Source: Bacteroidales bacterium (GTDB taxonomy: Bacteria > Bacteroidota > Bacteroidia > Bacteroidales > Muribaculaceae). Taken from it: a stretch of 64,000 nucleotides of DNA. The position numbers and the translations under genes were made by a program. This document shows, one piece after another, positions 1 through 6,985 of this stretch (position 1 is the first letter of the stretch; the number at the start of each line of letters is the position of its first letter). The stretch covers positions 1-64,000 of the forward strand of contig DXXM01000015.1 of NCBI GenBank assembly GCA_019416285.1. Direction: 5' to 3'. The notes under the pieces were generated by a model that was not told the DNA's origin, ran no database searches, and was given only the letters and a program-made list of their open reading frames with translations.

Positions 1-44
1 TCAATTATAACGCAGTGGCTTAAATACATAAAATATTTTTGAAT

Positions 45-207
45 AGTTACTTAAAAATTAATTTATACTTGATGCGAGGTTTATTTCGAGGAAAAATCGA
101 AGTGTGAAGAGGGAGTTTATAGTTATAAACGACCGATGAACAGTTTGATTTTTACCGGAATAAAACCGCAGGAAGTATAAAAGCATTCTGGAATTGCTTT
201 GTAAAAA
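45..207 (+). repeat. Copy 1 of a ~160 bp interspersed repeat
   Basis: This AT-rich stretch matches the reverse complement of about 62394-62558. Over 73-180 I count roughly 84 of 108 identical bases with no indels, including an unbroken run at 136-150. In both copies one frame stays open and ends at the same TAA (178-180 here). In this copy the frame has no upstream ATG, only an internal ATG at 136 giving 14 codons. Substitutions are spread evenly over the three codon positions, so coding selection is not shown. It lies upstream of and in the same direction as the gene at 282. Function unknown; it may be a leader RNA, a small mobile element or a degenerate tiny gene. Confidence 0.7.
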
Positions 208-281
208 AACATATTGCGTTTAATTTTTAAGAGTTACTTAAATCTTTACCCCGGAATTAACCCTTTAAATACCGTTTCCCT

Positions 282-689
282 ATGATGACCCTTGTCGACA
301 TCCGAAACCGCCACTTCATCTCTGCCGTGAAAAACCTCATCGACGCTCTTCCCTCCGGAGCGCCGGTCGACATCGAGGCCGTGGCCGCGCGTGCCGCCAT
401 GCACCCCGCTCCCACCTACTACTGCACCTACGAATACGCCCTCCGCATGCTTCGCGTCTATCGTCACGGACGCCTGCGTCTGCGCCGCGACCGCCGTTTC
501 GCCCTCTGGACCGAACTCAACTCCCGAGTGTCGCGCCTCATGGAGCGTCGCCACGTATCGCTCCCCGAGGCCCTGGCCAATGTGCTTGCCGACGGCCACG
601 CCTCGCAATTCTTCATTGCCCCGGCCACCGCCGCCTCCCTCGCGCGCCGCTACTATGATTCCCGCACAAAGACTATGATTTTACCCTGA
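282..689 (+). CDS. Hypothetical protein, 135 aa
   Basis: I do not recognise this protein. It has no signal peptide or membrane segment. The middle (about residues 60-100) is very rich in arginine and the C-terminal third is alanine-rich and probably helical. Two adjacent ATGs (282, 285) are possible starts. It is followed after 15 bp by a second unknown gene on the same strand, so the two probably form one transcript that ends at the hairpin at 1237-1283. The strong change from AT-rich upstream sequence to GC-rich codons supports a real coding start here. A phage or mobile-element origin is possible but nothing in the sequence proves it. Confidence 0.6.
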   Translation: MMTLVDIRNRHFISAVKNLIDALPSGAPVDIEAVAARAAMHPAPTYYCTYEYALRMLRVYRHGRLRLRRDRRFALWTELNSRVSRLMERRHVSLPEALANVLADGHASQFFIAPATAASLARRYYDSRTKTMILP

Positions 690-704
690 CACCCCTCCTG
701 CCCG

Positions 705-1193
705 ATGACATTCTCACTCTCCTTCGGCCGCCTGACCGAAACCGTCCACGCACTCGCAGCCCTCGAGATGCTGACGGCTCCTGACTCCTACCGCCTCATC
801 CTTGCCCCGCTCTTCGACCGCGAGCGTCCCGAAGCCCTCGGCCGCCTCATCCTCGACTCATTCGCCTCCCTCCTGCTCGAAATCCTGCCTTACGTCGAAT
901 CAGCCGACACCGACACCCTTTCGGCCCTCAGCTCAGACTCTTCGGCCCTCTCTTCCGGTCTCTTCAGCCTCGACCTGCGCCTCCCGGCCGGTTGCCGCGA
1001 CGCCGCCTCGGGCGTTATTCTCCGCAATCTTGAGCTCGCCGTTGCCGCCGGAGTGCTCGAAAGCGCCTTTCTCGCCGGCACCGCCTCCGACTTGGCCGAA
1101 AAGTTCGCCGCAAGCCGCTCCGCGGCCGTCGCCACACTTCTCGCCACCCTTCAGACCCCGCCTGCCCCCTTCGTCCGCAACCGTGGCTTCTGA
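705..1193 (+). CDS. Hypothetical protein, 162 aa
   Basis: An unrecognised, mainly alpha-helical protein rich in Ala, Leu and Ser, with a serine-rich low-complexity stretch around residues 65-85. No signal peptide, metal-binding motif or transmembrane helix is evident. It starts 15 bp after the previous unknown gene and is followed by a strong hairpin terminator, so the two genes look like a self-contained two-gene unit. A longer frame in another phase runs through it into the downstream LOG gene, but that frame has its real start at 1342. No function can be assigned. Confidence 0.6.
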   Translation: MTFSLSFGRLTETVHALAALEMLTAPDSYRLILAPLFDRERPEALGRLILDSFASLLLEILPYVESADTDTLSALSSDSSALSSGLFSLDLRLPAGCRDAASGVILRNLELAVAAGVLESAFLAGTASDLAEKFAASRSAAVATLLATLQTPPAPFVRNRGF

Positions 1194-1236
1194 AAATCAG
1201 CGCCCGCTTATCCCTGACAATGCCCCCTTATCCACG

Positions 1237-1283
1237 AGAGACAAAAGAAACACCCCCGAAAACGGTTTCTTTTGTCTCTTTTC
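1237..1283 (+). terminator. Intrinsic terminator after the two unknown genes
   Basis: A 15-base arm at 1237-1251 (AGAGACAAAAGAAAC) is perfectly complementary to 1265-1279, with a 13-base loop and a pyrimidine/T-rich tail. It separates the unknown gene pair from the LOG promoter. Confidence 0.85.
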
Positions 1284-1328
1284 TCGTTATGTGCCCCTCT
1301 TTCTCTCAGCGGATTCGGAATTTATTAC

Positions 1329-1336
1329 TAATTTTG
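1329..1336 (+). promoter_or_regulatory. Bacteroidetes -7 element for the LOG gene
   Basis: TAATTTTG matches the Bacteroidetes -7 consensus TAnnTTTG. The start codon at 1342 is only 5 bases further on, so the mRNA would begin at or next to the ATG (leaderless or nearly so). No clear -33 TTTG is visible. Confidence 0.65.
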
Positions 1337-1341
1337 CACCC

Positions 1342-1905
1342 ATGAATCAGCACACAGCCCCACAGACAAAAGGCGTAGCGGTCTACTGCGCCTCATCATC
1401 GGATATCGACAGCATTTATCTCGCCACTGCCCGTGAGATGGGCCGGCTTCTCGCCGAGGCCCGGCTTCCGCTCGTATGCGGAGGTGGTGCGGGCGGCATG
1501 ATGGCGGCAGCCATCGAAGGAGCTGTCGCAGCCGGAGGCGAGGCCGTCGGTGTGCTCCCTCATTTCATGATGGAAAAGGGGTGGAACCATCCCCGCCTCA
1601 CCTGCTGCATCGACACTGAGTCGATGCACCACCGCAAGCAGACCATGGCATCCATGGCCCGTGCCGCCGTAGCCCTCCCCGGTGGCATCGGCACTCTCGA
1701 CGAGCTCGCCGAGATTATGACCTGGAATCAGCTCGGTCTCTTCACGGGACCCGTGATCATCGTCAACACAGCCGGGTTCTACGACCACCTGACCGCCCTC
1801 TTCGAATCCATGCGGGCCAAAGGATTCATGCGTGGCGGCCACATCCCCGCCACAGTTGTCGCCACCCCCGCGGAGGCAATGGAAATCATAAACCACTCAC
1901 GATGA
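1342..1905 (+). CDS. LOG-family nucleoside-monophosphate phosphoribohydrolase
   Basis: A TIGR00730/LOG (lysine decarboxylase-like) protein of 187 residues, the usual length. It carries the GGGxxGxM nucleotide-binding loop (GGGAGGMM) and the family signature PGGIGTLDE; the paired Arg-Lys of HHRKQTM is also present. Family members cleave the N-glycosidic bond of AMP-type nucleotides or cytokinin riboside monophosphates in the cytosol; the bacterial role is often nucleotide salvage or housekeeping. The frame stays open upstream to 802, but that part has nonsense composition and crosses a terminator, and the -7 element at 1329 places the true start at 1342. Its stop overlaps the next ATG (ATGA). 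Confidence 0.9.
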   Translation: MNQHTAPQTKGVAVYCASSSDIDSIYLATAREMGRLLAEARLPLVCGGGAGGMMAAAIEGAVAAGGEAVGVLPHFMMEKGWNHPRLTCCIDTESMHHRKQTMASMARAAVALPGGIGTLDELAEIMTWNQLGLFTGPVIIVNTAGFYDHLTALFESMRAKGFMRGGHIPATVVATPAEAMEIINHSR

Positions 1906-2714
1906 ATCCCGTAGAGCAGACCGATTCTCTTCCCCTGCCATTCGCTCCGGTGCTCTGCCGCGAATACCAGGCGCCATCCTCGGCGGCCGAACAGCTGCAG
2001 ATGACCGTGGGGCGCGTGCCCTACACCCTCGGCATCACTCCCGAGCCCCGCGAGCAGCTCCCCGGCTACGACTCCGGAGTCCTGTGTCTCATCATAGGTG
2101 TCTTTCTCCTGCTCGCCTTCAACTTCCGTCACTATTCCACCTTCCTCAAGAACTTCTCCTACGACCTCTGGTCAGTCCGCCGCACCGACGACACCTCCGG
2201 AGTGCGCACATTCAGCGAGACAGGCATCCAGATGTCCGTCGTCCTCCTCGCATGCCTCTGCGAAGGCATCATCATCAACGCCGCCATTGACACCGGGGGC
2301 TACACCCTCGGCTTCCCCACCTTTCCCGTCATAGCCGGCCTGAGCCTCACCGCCGTCATCTACTACCTGTGGCAGCTCGCAGCCTACCGCATCGTCGGCT
2401 ACGTGTTCACCGACAAGGTCTCCGCCCGCCAGTGGCTCAAGGGCTTCAACGCATCCCAGGCCCTACTCGGCATAGCTCTCACGATTCCCGCCCTTCTGGT
2501 GCTTTTCAATCCCGAAGAGGCCCCGGTGGTCGTAACAGTCGGCGCGATTTGCTATGTTTTGGCTCGTTTGATATTTATTTTCAAGGGTTTTAGGCTTTTT
2601 TACGACAATTTTGGTTCCATACTGTATTTTATTTTGTATCTTTGCACTCTCGAAATTGTTCCCCCGGTTATCCTATACAGATGTATCGGGTTTTTAAGCG
2701 AATTACAACCCTAA
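1902..2714 (+). CDS. DUF4271 integral membrane protein
   Basis: A 270-residue protein with about seven hydrophobic segments from residue ~65 onward and a soluble N-terminal ~60 residues. DUF4271 proteins of Bacteroidetes are typically encoded directly before uroporphyrinogen-III synthase, exactly as here. The start overlaps the LOG stop by 4 bp, and hemD begins 12 bp after its stop, so the genes are probably cotranscribed. The biochemical role is unknown; a link to the cell envelope or to tetrapyrrole metabolism rests on neighbourhood only. The last ~50 codons are noticeably AT-richer than the rest. Confidence 0.85.
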   Translation: MNPVEQTDSLPLPFAPVLCREYQAPSSAAEQLQMTVGRVPYTLGITPEPREQLPGYDSGVLCLIIGVFLLLAFNFRHYSTFLKNFSYDLWSVRRTDDTSGVRTFSETGIQMSVVLLACLCEGIIINAAIDTGGYTLGFPTFPVIAGLSLTAVIYYLWQLAAYRIVGYVFTDKVSARQWLKGFNASQALLGIALTIPALLVLFNPEEAPVVVTVGAICYVLARLIFIFKGFRLFYDNFGSILYFILYLCTLEIVPPVILYRCIGFLSELQP

Positions 2715-2726
2715 GCGCCATTGACA

Positions 2727-3473
2727 GTGAAAGTAAAAAAAGTATTAGTTTCCCAACCGAAGCCTGCTTCCGAGAAGTCCCCTTACTATGACATCGCCGA
2801 CAAGTATGGAGTGGAAATTGAGTTTCGCCCCTTTATCAAAGTTGAGGGCCTTACAGCAAAGGAATTTCGTCAGTCAAAAATAGCAATCTCTGATTTCACT
2901 GCTATTATTTTCACAGCCCGCACTGCAATCGATCATTTCTTTAGGCTTTGTGAGGAGATGAGAATCTCCATCCCTGACACTATGAAGTATTTCTGCACAA
3001 CAGAATCTATCGCTCTTTATCTTCAGAAATACATCGTCTACCGCAAACGCAAGATTTTCCACGGCGAGACAGGAAAACTTGAAGGTCTCCTCCAGCTGCT
3101 CATAAAGCACAAAAAGGAACGCTTCCTTTACATCGTCTCCGACGTTCACAAGGAGGACACAAGCATACTTGACCAGAACGGTATCAACTACACCAAGGCA
3201 GTCATGTATCGCACCGTCTCCAACGACTTCGGCCCCGACGAAAAGTTCGACTACGACATGCTGCTCTTCTTCAGCCCCGCCGGAATCGACTCACTCCTGA
3301 AGAACTTCCCCAGCTTCGAACAGAAGGATATCCGTATCGGATGCTTCGGTGCCACAACAGCCCAGGCCGTCCGTAATGCCGGACTCCGACTCGACCTTGA
3401 AGCTCCCTCCGTCAAAGCTCCCTCCATGACAGCGGCTCTTGAAAACTATCTCAAGCAAGACGCCGAAAGTTGA
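2727..3473 (+). CDS. hemD: Uroporphyrinogen-III synthase
   Basis: HemD cyclises hydroxymethylbilane to uroporphyrinogen III, the branch point of haem and corrinoid synthesis. The N-terminus (VKVKKVLVSQPKP, then EKSPYYDIADKYG) is the characteristic Bacteroidales HemD opening, and the two-lobed alpha/beta layout fits at about 248 residues. There is no ATG near the conserved N-terminus; GTG at 2727 gives the best match to family N-termini, with TTG at 2721 as an alternative. It lies between DUF4271 and rnpA in a conserved Bacteroidales gene order. Sequence identity across this family is low, so context contributes to the call. Confidence 0.85.
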   Translation: MKVKKVLVSQPKPASEKSPYYDIADKYGVEIEFRPFIKVEGLTAKEFRQSKIAISDFTAIIFTARTAIDHFFRLCEEMRISIPDTMKYFCTTESIALYLQKYIVYRKRKIFHGETGKLEGLLQLLIKHKKERFLYIVSDVHKEDTSILDQNGINYTKAVMYRTVSNDFGPDEKFDYDMLLFFSPAGIDSLLKNFPSFEQKDIRIGCFGATTAQAVRNAGLRLDLEAPSVKAPSMTAALENYLKQDAES

Positions 3474-3528
3474 TAAACCCATTTCCCCGCAAGGGGTTTA
3501 ATTGCCGTTCATCACGCGCGCAGATCAC

Positions 3529-3918
3529 ATGATTGGACTGAGGCTTTATAAAATCGAAAAACTCCGCAGCGAGATTGCAATCGGTCAGCTCTTTGACCGC
3601 AGCAACCCCGCTGCGCAGTCTGTTATGGCATATCCTCTCCGGGCTGTCTGGCGAGTCAACACATCACGCCGTTCCGCCACCTGCCCCCAGTTTCTCATCT
3701 CCATCCCCAAGAAGAAACTGCGACATGCCGTCGACCGCGTGCAGATGCGCCGCCGTGTGCGCGAGGCCTACCGCCTCAACCGCCACCTCATCCCCTCCGA
3801 CCTCCCCCTCGACATCGCCTTCATCTACATCCCCACCACCCTCACCCCCTACGCCGACATCGAAAAATCCGTCATCCGCATCCTCACCCGCATCACCCAC
3901 ACCCTCCAGGCCCAATAA
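3529..3918 (+). CDS. rnpA: Ribonuclease P protein component
   Basis: RnpA binds the catalytic RNase P RNA and helps recognise the 5' leader of pre-tRNA. The protein has the conserved arginine-rich RNR motif (DRVQMRRRVREAYRLNR) around residues 75-90 and the preceding ISIPKKKLRHAV strand. ATG 3529 (MIGLRLYKIEKL) fits family N-termini; an in-frame TTG at 3502 would add nine residues and looks less likely. It is followed by yidD, the usual partner, but here the two are separated by about 180 bp containing a repeat instead of overlapping or adjoining. Confidence 0.9.
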   Translation: MIGLRLYKIEKLRSEIAIGQLFDRSNPAAQSVMAYPLRAVWRVNTSRRSATCPQFLISIPKKKLRHAVDRVQMRRRVREAYRLNRHLIPSDLPLDIAFIYIPTTLTPYADIEKSVIRILTRITHTLQAQ

Positions 3919-4007
3919 CTCCCCCCCACCCAATAATCCCCTCAGGATAATCCCCCATAATCCCCTCAGGCCTCAGAAATCGTCCGGGTTGCCCCTTCCC
4001 TCCGCGT

Positions 4008-4055
4008 CGCTAAAGACCCTAATGCCCTTAAAGACCTTAAGGACCCTCAAAAAAC
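4008..4055. repeat. Repeat B copy (GACCTTAAGGACC-type array), rnpA-yidD spacer
   Basis: An array of short units such as TAAAGACC, CTTAAAGACC and TTAAGGACC. The same kind of array occurs at 11911-11954, 15401-15450, 16774-16820 and 17003-17047. It widens the rnpA-yidD gap; the stretch just before (3935-3975) also holds two AATCCCCTCAGG units. Confidence 0.7.
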
Positions 4056-4096
4056 TTCCCGAGCCAAAAGCCTCCCCAACTCTTATCCCCCTAAAC

Positions 4097-4306
4097 ATGC
4101 GCCATCTCTTAATCCTCCCCATCCGCTTCTACCAGCTCTGCATCTCACCGCTGTTTCCACCGGCCTGCCGCTTCACCCCCACCTGCAGCGCCTACGCGAT
4201 AGAAGCCATCATGAAGCACGGCGTCATCCGTGGCACATGGCTCACCCTCAAACGCATCAGCCGTTGCCATCCCTGGGGCGGCTCCGGCTACGACCCCGTC
4301 CCCTAA
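4097..4306 (+). CDS. yidD: Membrane protein insertion efficiency factor YidD
   Basis: A 69-residue YidD protein. The family signature is clear: a short amphipathic N-terminus (RHLLILPIRFYQLCISP), then CRFTPTCSAYA and the C-terminal CHPWGGSGYDPVP. YidD supports YidC-mediated insertion of inner-membrane proteins. ATG 4097 is chosen because the conserved region starts there; upstream in-frame codons are repeat-derived low complexity. It sits between rnpA and tatD, as in other Bacteroidales. Confidence 0.95.
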   Translation: MRHLLILPIRFYQLCISPLFPPACRFTPTCSAYAIEAIMKHGVIRGTWLTLKRISRCHPWGGSGYDPVP

Positions 4307-4384
4307 CCCCCTCACTCACCCGTCCCGTCCATCCTTGCTCCAGTCTCTTCCCTTCAATCATGCCATAGTCGAGACCATCCAACC

Positions 4385-5140
4385 ATGATAGACGCTCACA
4401 CCCATCGGCTCAAACGCAACGCCATAGTCAATATCGACCCCGTTGATATCCGCCAGCCCCACCCACCATCCACTCACCCCCAATCCATTCACACCCCGGC
4501 AGCCCCAGCACCCCCTACTGGCGCCCAGCTCCCCGGTTGCTCCCCCGTATTGCTTCCCGGATATTCCTACTCCGTCGGCATCCACCCCTGGAATGTCTTT
4601 ACCGTCACACCAGCCGATCTGCGGCTCCTCCGCGCCCTCGCCGCCGACCCCCGAGTCCTTGCCATCGGCGAATGTGGCCTCGACCCCAACCTCCCCGCAG
4701 CTTCCTCCCGCTCCGCGGCGCGCGAGCGCGCTGAAGCCCCCGGAGCTGCCTCCCTGTCAGCCCGATTTGTTTCGGTGGAGGGCTTTAGCCCCCAATCAAA
4801 AAAACTTCAACCCCAAAATTCCCGCACCGAAATACTGGCAGCCCAGACCGCCCTCCTGCGCATCCACTACGAACTGAGCGAAACCCTCCGCAAACCCCTG
4901 ATTCTCCACATAGTAAAATCCTTCCCCGAGATAATCGCACTCAGAAAACAGTGGAAACCCACGCAGCCCTGGATAATCCACGGCTTCCGCGGCAAACCCC
5001 AGCTCGCCCGCGAGCTCCTCGCCCACGGCTTCCATCTGTCCTACGGCAAAAAATACAACCCAGCCTCCCTCGCCATCACCCCCGTCTCCCGCCTTCTCCG
5101 CGAGACCGACGAAATGCCCGATTCATCTACCGTTTTCTAA
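4385..5140 (+). CDS. TatD-family metal-dependent hydrolase with inserted low-complexity segments
   Basis: TatD proteins are TIM-barrel metal-dependent nucleases. Metal ligands and motifs are visible in order: DAHTH at the N-terminus, SVGIHPW, GECGLD (Glu ligand), LILHIVK, WIIHGFRG and a late RETD aspartate. Two stretches do not fit the family: a Pro/His/Thr-rich segment at residues ~24-52 and a Ser/Ala/Arg-rich segment at ~103-140 that contains an interspersed repeat (4775-4797). The C-terminus stops about 11 residues after the metal-binding Asp, shorter than usual, so the last helix is probably missing. The frame is open throughout. It may be active with surface loops enlarged, or be in early decay. 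Confidence 0.75.
   Translation: MIDAHTHRLKRNAIVNIDPVDIRQPHPPSTHPQSIHTPAAPAPPTGAQLPGCSPVLLPGYSYSVGIHPWNVFTVTPADLRLLRALAADPRVLAIGECGLDPNLPAASSRSAARERAEAPGAASLSARFVSVEGFSPQSKKLQPQNSRTEILAAQTALLRIHYELSETLRKPLILHIVKSFPEIIALRKQWKPTQPWIIHGFRGKPQLARELLAHGFHLSYGKKYNPASLAITPVSRLLRETDEMPDSSTVF
4775..4797 (+). repeat. Repeat C copy 1, inside tatD
   Basis: GTGGAGGGCTTTAGCCCCC followed by AATC matches the reverse complement of 11755-11777 with one base difference. The core GGGCTTTAGCCC is self-complementary. Here it is read in frame as part of the TatD protein. Confidence 0.7.
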
Positions 5141-5161
5141 AAAGAACCAACTGATTCCTCT

Positions 5162-5383
5162 TCACTTCCATGTTGATTCCTGCTGACTGTGGAGGTCGGC
5201 GGGGAGGCGGCGAGAGAAGAGGGCGCAGACGAGGACTATGGCGGCTACCGCGATAAAGACTATGGCGGTGGAGTGCATGATGTCGCCCAGCCCGACGAGC
5301 GGCGAGACTATCGCGCCGAAAATATAGCCCGCTATGCCGATAATAGCCGAGGCGCCTCCGGCATCAGCCTTCCCCTCGTTCAT
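5162..5383 (-). pseudogene. 3' remnant of a Bcr/CflA-type MFS drug exporter
   Basis: The 73-residue frame matches only the C-terminal end of an MFS multidrug transporter: an internal NEGKADAGGASA loop, one helix, GLGDIMHST, a final helix (IVFIAVAAIVLVCALF) and a basic tail. A full member has about 400 residues and 12 helices. Immediately upstream on this strand, only 31 bp away, is the end of queG, so the remaining ~330 codons are absent and not frameshifted nearby. It is therefore a truncated remnant, probably left by a deletion whose endpoint lies close to queG. Confidence 0.7.
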
Positions 5384-5414
5384 AGCCAGGGTGTTGCTAA
5401 GGCAGCTCTGCCTG

Positions 5415-6356
5415 TCACTGCTTCTCCGCGGCTATTGCCCGGGCGTTGCGTTGGAGGCCGGCGAGTTTGGTGCGCTTGATGGCCGATTTGCGGAAGATGG
5501 CGGAGAAATCTTCCTGCCGCATTTCGAGGATGGCGTCGGTGTCGAGGCGGAGTATGGCCGCACGTGGCCGGAACTCCTCGAAGTCCGACAGCGGAGCCTT
5601 GCTGTTGTGGGGACAAACCTCCTGACAGACGTCGCAGCCGTAGATGTGTTTACCCGGCCGGGTCCCTTCCGGAAACTCCCCGCGGTATTCGATGGTGAGA
5701 TACGACAGACAGCGCCGTGAGTCCAGCGTGATTTCCGAGGCCGGATTCCCGGGAGCTTCGTTATTCTCCCGCAGTGCTCCGCCGGGGCAGGCGCGGAGAC
5801 AGCGGCGGCACTCTCCGCAGGTAAGCGTGCAGGGAGCGTCGGGGACGAGGTCGAGTGTGGTGATTATTTCCCCGAGAAAGAAATGAGTTCCCGCGCCGGG
5901 AATTATGAGCTGCTGATTGAGGCCTATGAAGCCCACTCCGCTCCTCACGGCCCAGTAGCGTTCAAGAATCGGGGCGGTGTCGACACAGACGCGGCACTCC
6001 GCGCCGGTCTCGGCGGTAATCGCGTCGGCCACGCTCTGCAGGCGCCCGCGCACAACGTCGTGATAGTCGTCGCCAAGCGCGTAGGAGGCCCAGCGAAGCG
6101 GGGAGTCTACAGGCCCCCACCAATAGTTGAAAGCGCAGGAAACCACGCTCCGGGCTCCGGGAAGAAGCAGAGCGGGATTACTGCGGATGTCGTGATATTT
6201 TTCGAGATAGGCCATCTCTCCGTTCATACCCTCGGAGAGCCAGCGGTCGTAGCCTGTGACGGTGTCGGCATCCACTGCCTCCACACGGGCGATACCGCTT
6301 TTGAAAACACCGGCGTCCTTGAGCCGTCGCCTGAGTTCGCTCGCGTCCATCACCAT
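5415..6356 (-). CDS. queG: Epoxyqueuosine reductase
   Basis: QueG is a cobalamin- and iron-sulfur-dependent enzyme that reduces epoxyqueuosine to queuosine in the wobble position of GUN tRNAs. The N-terminal cobalamin-binding domain is followed by two 4Fe-4S motifs, CGECRRCLRACP and CDVCQEVCPHN, at residues ~178 and ~240. The 313 residues match the normal length. An alternative ATG at 6350 lies two codons inside. It is 6 bp downstream of the deacetylase gene and probably cotranscribed with it. A cobalamin adenosyltransferase gene about 6 kb away is consistent with corrinoid use, though QueG itself does not need adenosylcobalamin. Confidence 0.92.
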   Translation of the reverse strand: MVMDASELRRRLKDAGVFKSGIARVEAVDADTVTGYDRWLSEGMNGEMAYLEKYHDIRSNPALLLPGARSVVSCAFNYWWGPVDSPLRWASYALGDDYHDVVRGRLQSVADAITAETGAECRVCVDTAPILERYWAVRSGVGFIGLNQQLIIPGAGTHFFLGEIITTLDLVPDAPCTLTCGECRRCLRACPGGALRENNEAPGNPASEITLDSRRCLSYLTIEYRGEFPEGTRPGKHIYGCDVCQEVCPHNSKAPLSDFEEFRPRAAILRLDTDAILEMRQEDFSAIFRKSAIKRTKLAGLQRNARAIAAEKQ

Positions 6357-6362
6357 CGGGCT

Positions 6363-6980
6363 TTACATCTCAAGGGCGCGGAACTCGTAGCCCTGCTCCT
6401 GGAGCCATTCGATTGCGCGGGGGAGAGCATAGCGCATGTTGGTGTGGGCCTTGAGCGAATCGTGAAACACGATGATGGACCCGTTGCGGGTGTAGCGCTT
6501 CACATTGTCGAGCACCTGCTCCGGAGTGACGCGCTTGGAATAGTCGCGGCTCACCACGTCATACATTATTATATTGTAATGCCTCTTGATGAGCTTCGTC
6601 TGCCAGGGGGAGATTATGCCGTGGGGCGGACGGAAGAGAGTGGAGCCTATGAGCCGGTCAGCTTCGGTGATGTCGCGGAAAAAGGTGGTGGCACACTCCT
6701 TGAGACCCTGCAGATGGTGCATGGTGTGGTTGCCGTAGGAGTGGCCGCGGCGTTTCACCTCCTCGAACACTTCCGGATGCTTCCTCACATTGTCGCCTAC
6801 CATGAAGAAGGTGGCCTTGATGCCGTAGCGGTCGAGCACGTCGAGCACCCACGGCGTCTCCTCGGGAATCGGGCCGTCGTCAAAAGTGAGATAGACGACC
6901 CGTTTCCCTCTGTGGAGTATTCGCCAGATGGCTTCGGTGAATAAAAGACGGTAGAAAAATGGCGGCTGTTCAATCCACAT
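6363..6980 (-). CDS. NodB-type polysaccharide deacetylase
   Basis: A compact 205-residue carbohydrate esterase family 4 protein. The catalytic/metal motifs are present: TFDDGP (residues ~31-36), the metal-binding HxxxH-like GNHTMHH (~82) and RPPHG (~118), with a late IIVFHDS. A hydrophobic patch near the N-terminus (FFYRLLFTEAIW) could anchor it to the membrane; there is no cleavable signal. Such enzymes remove N-acetyl groups from cell-wall or extracellular glycans; the substrate cannot be told. It starts 5 bp after the DUF2723 gene and lies 6 bp before queG, suggesting one operon. Confidence 0.88.
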   Translation of the reverse strand: MWIEQPPFFYRLLFTEAIWRILHRGKRVVYLTFDDGPIPEETPWVLDVLDRYGIKATFFMVGDNVRKHPEVFEEVKRRGHSYGNHTMHHLQGLKECATTFFRDITEADRLIGSTLFRPPHGIISPWQTKLIKRHYNIIMYDVVSRDYSKRVTPEQVLDNVKRYTRNGSIIVFHDSLKAHTNMRYALPRAIEWLQEQGYEFRALEM

Positions 6981-6985
6981 GTCGC

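Noticed and set aside
3474..3506. Hairpin between hemD and rnpA as a terminator
   Set aside because: The stem is short and interrupted and has no T-run; the genes are normally cotranscribed.
5883..6944. A 353-codon open frame on plus
   Set aside because: It runs antisense to queG and the deacetylase gene, both with clear motifs; composition is that of a shadow frame.
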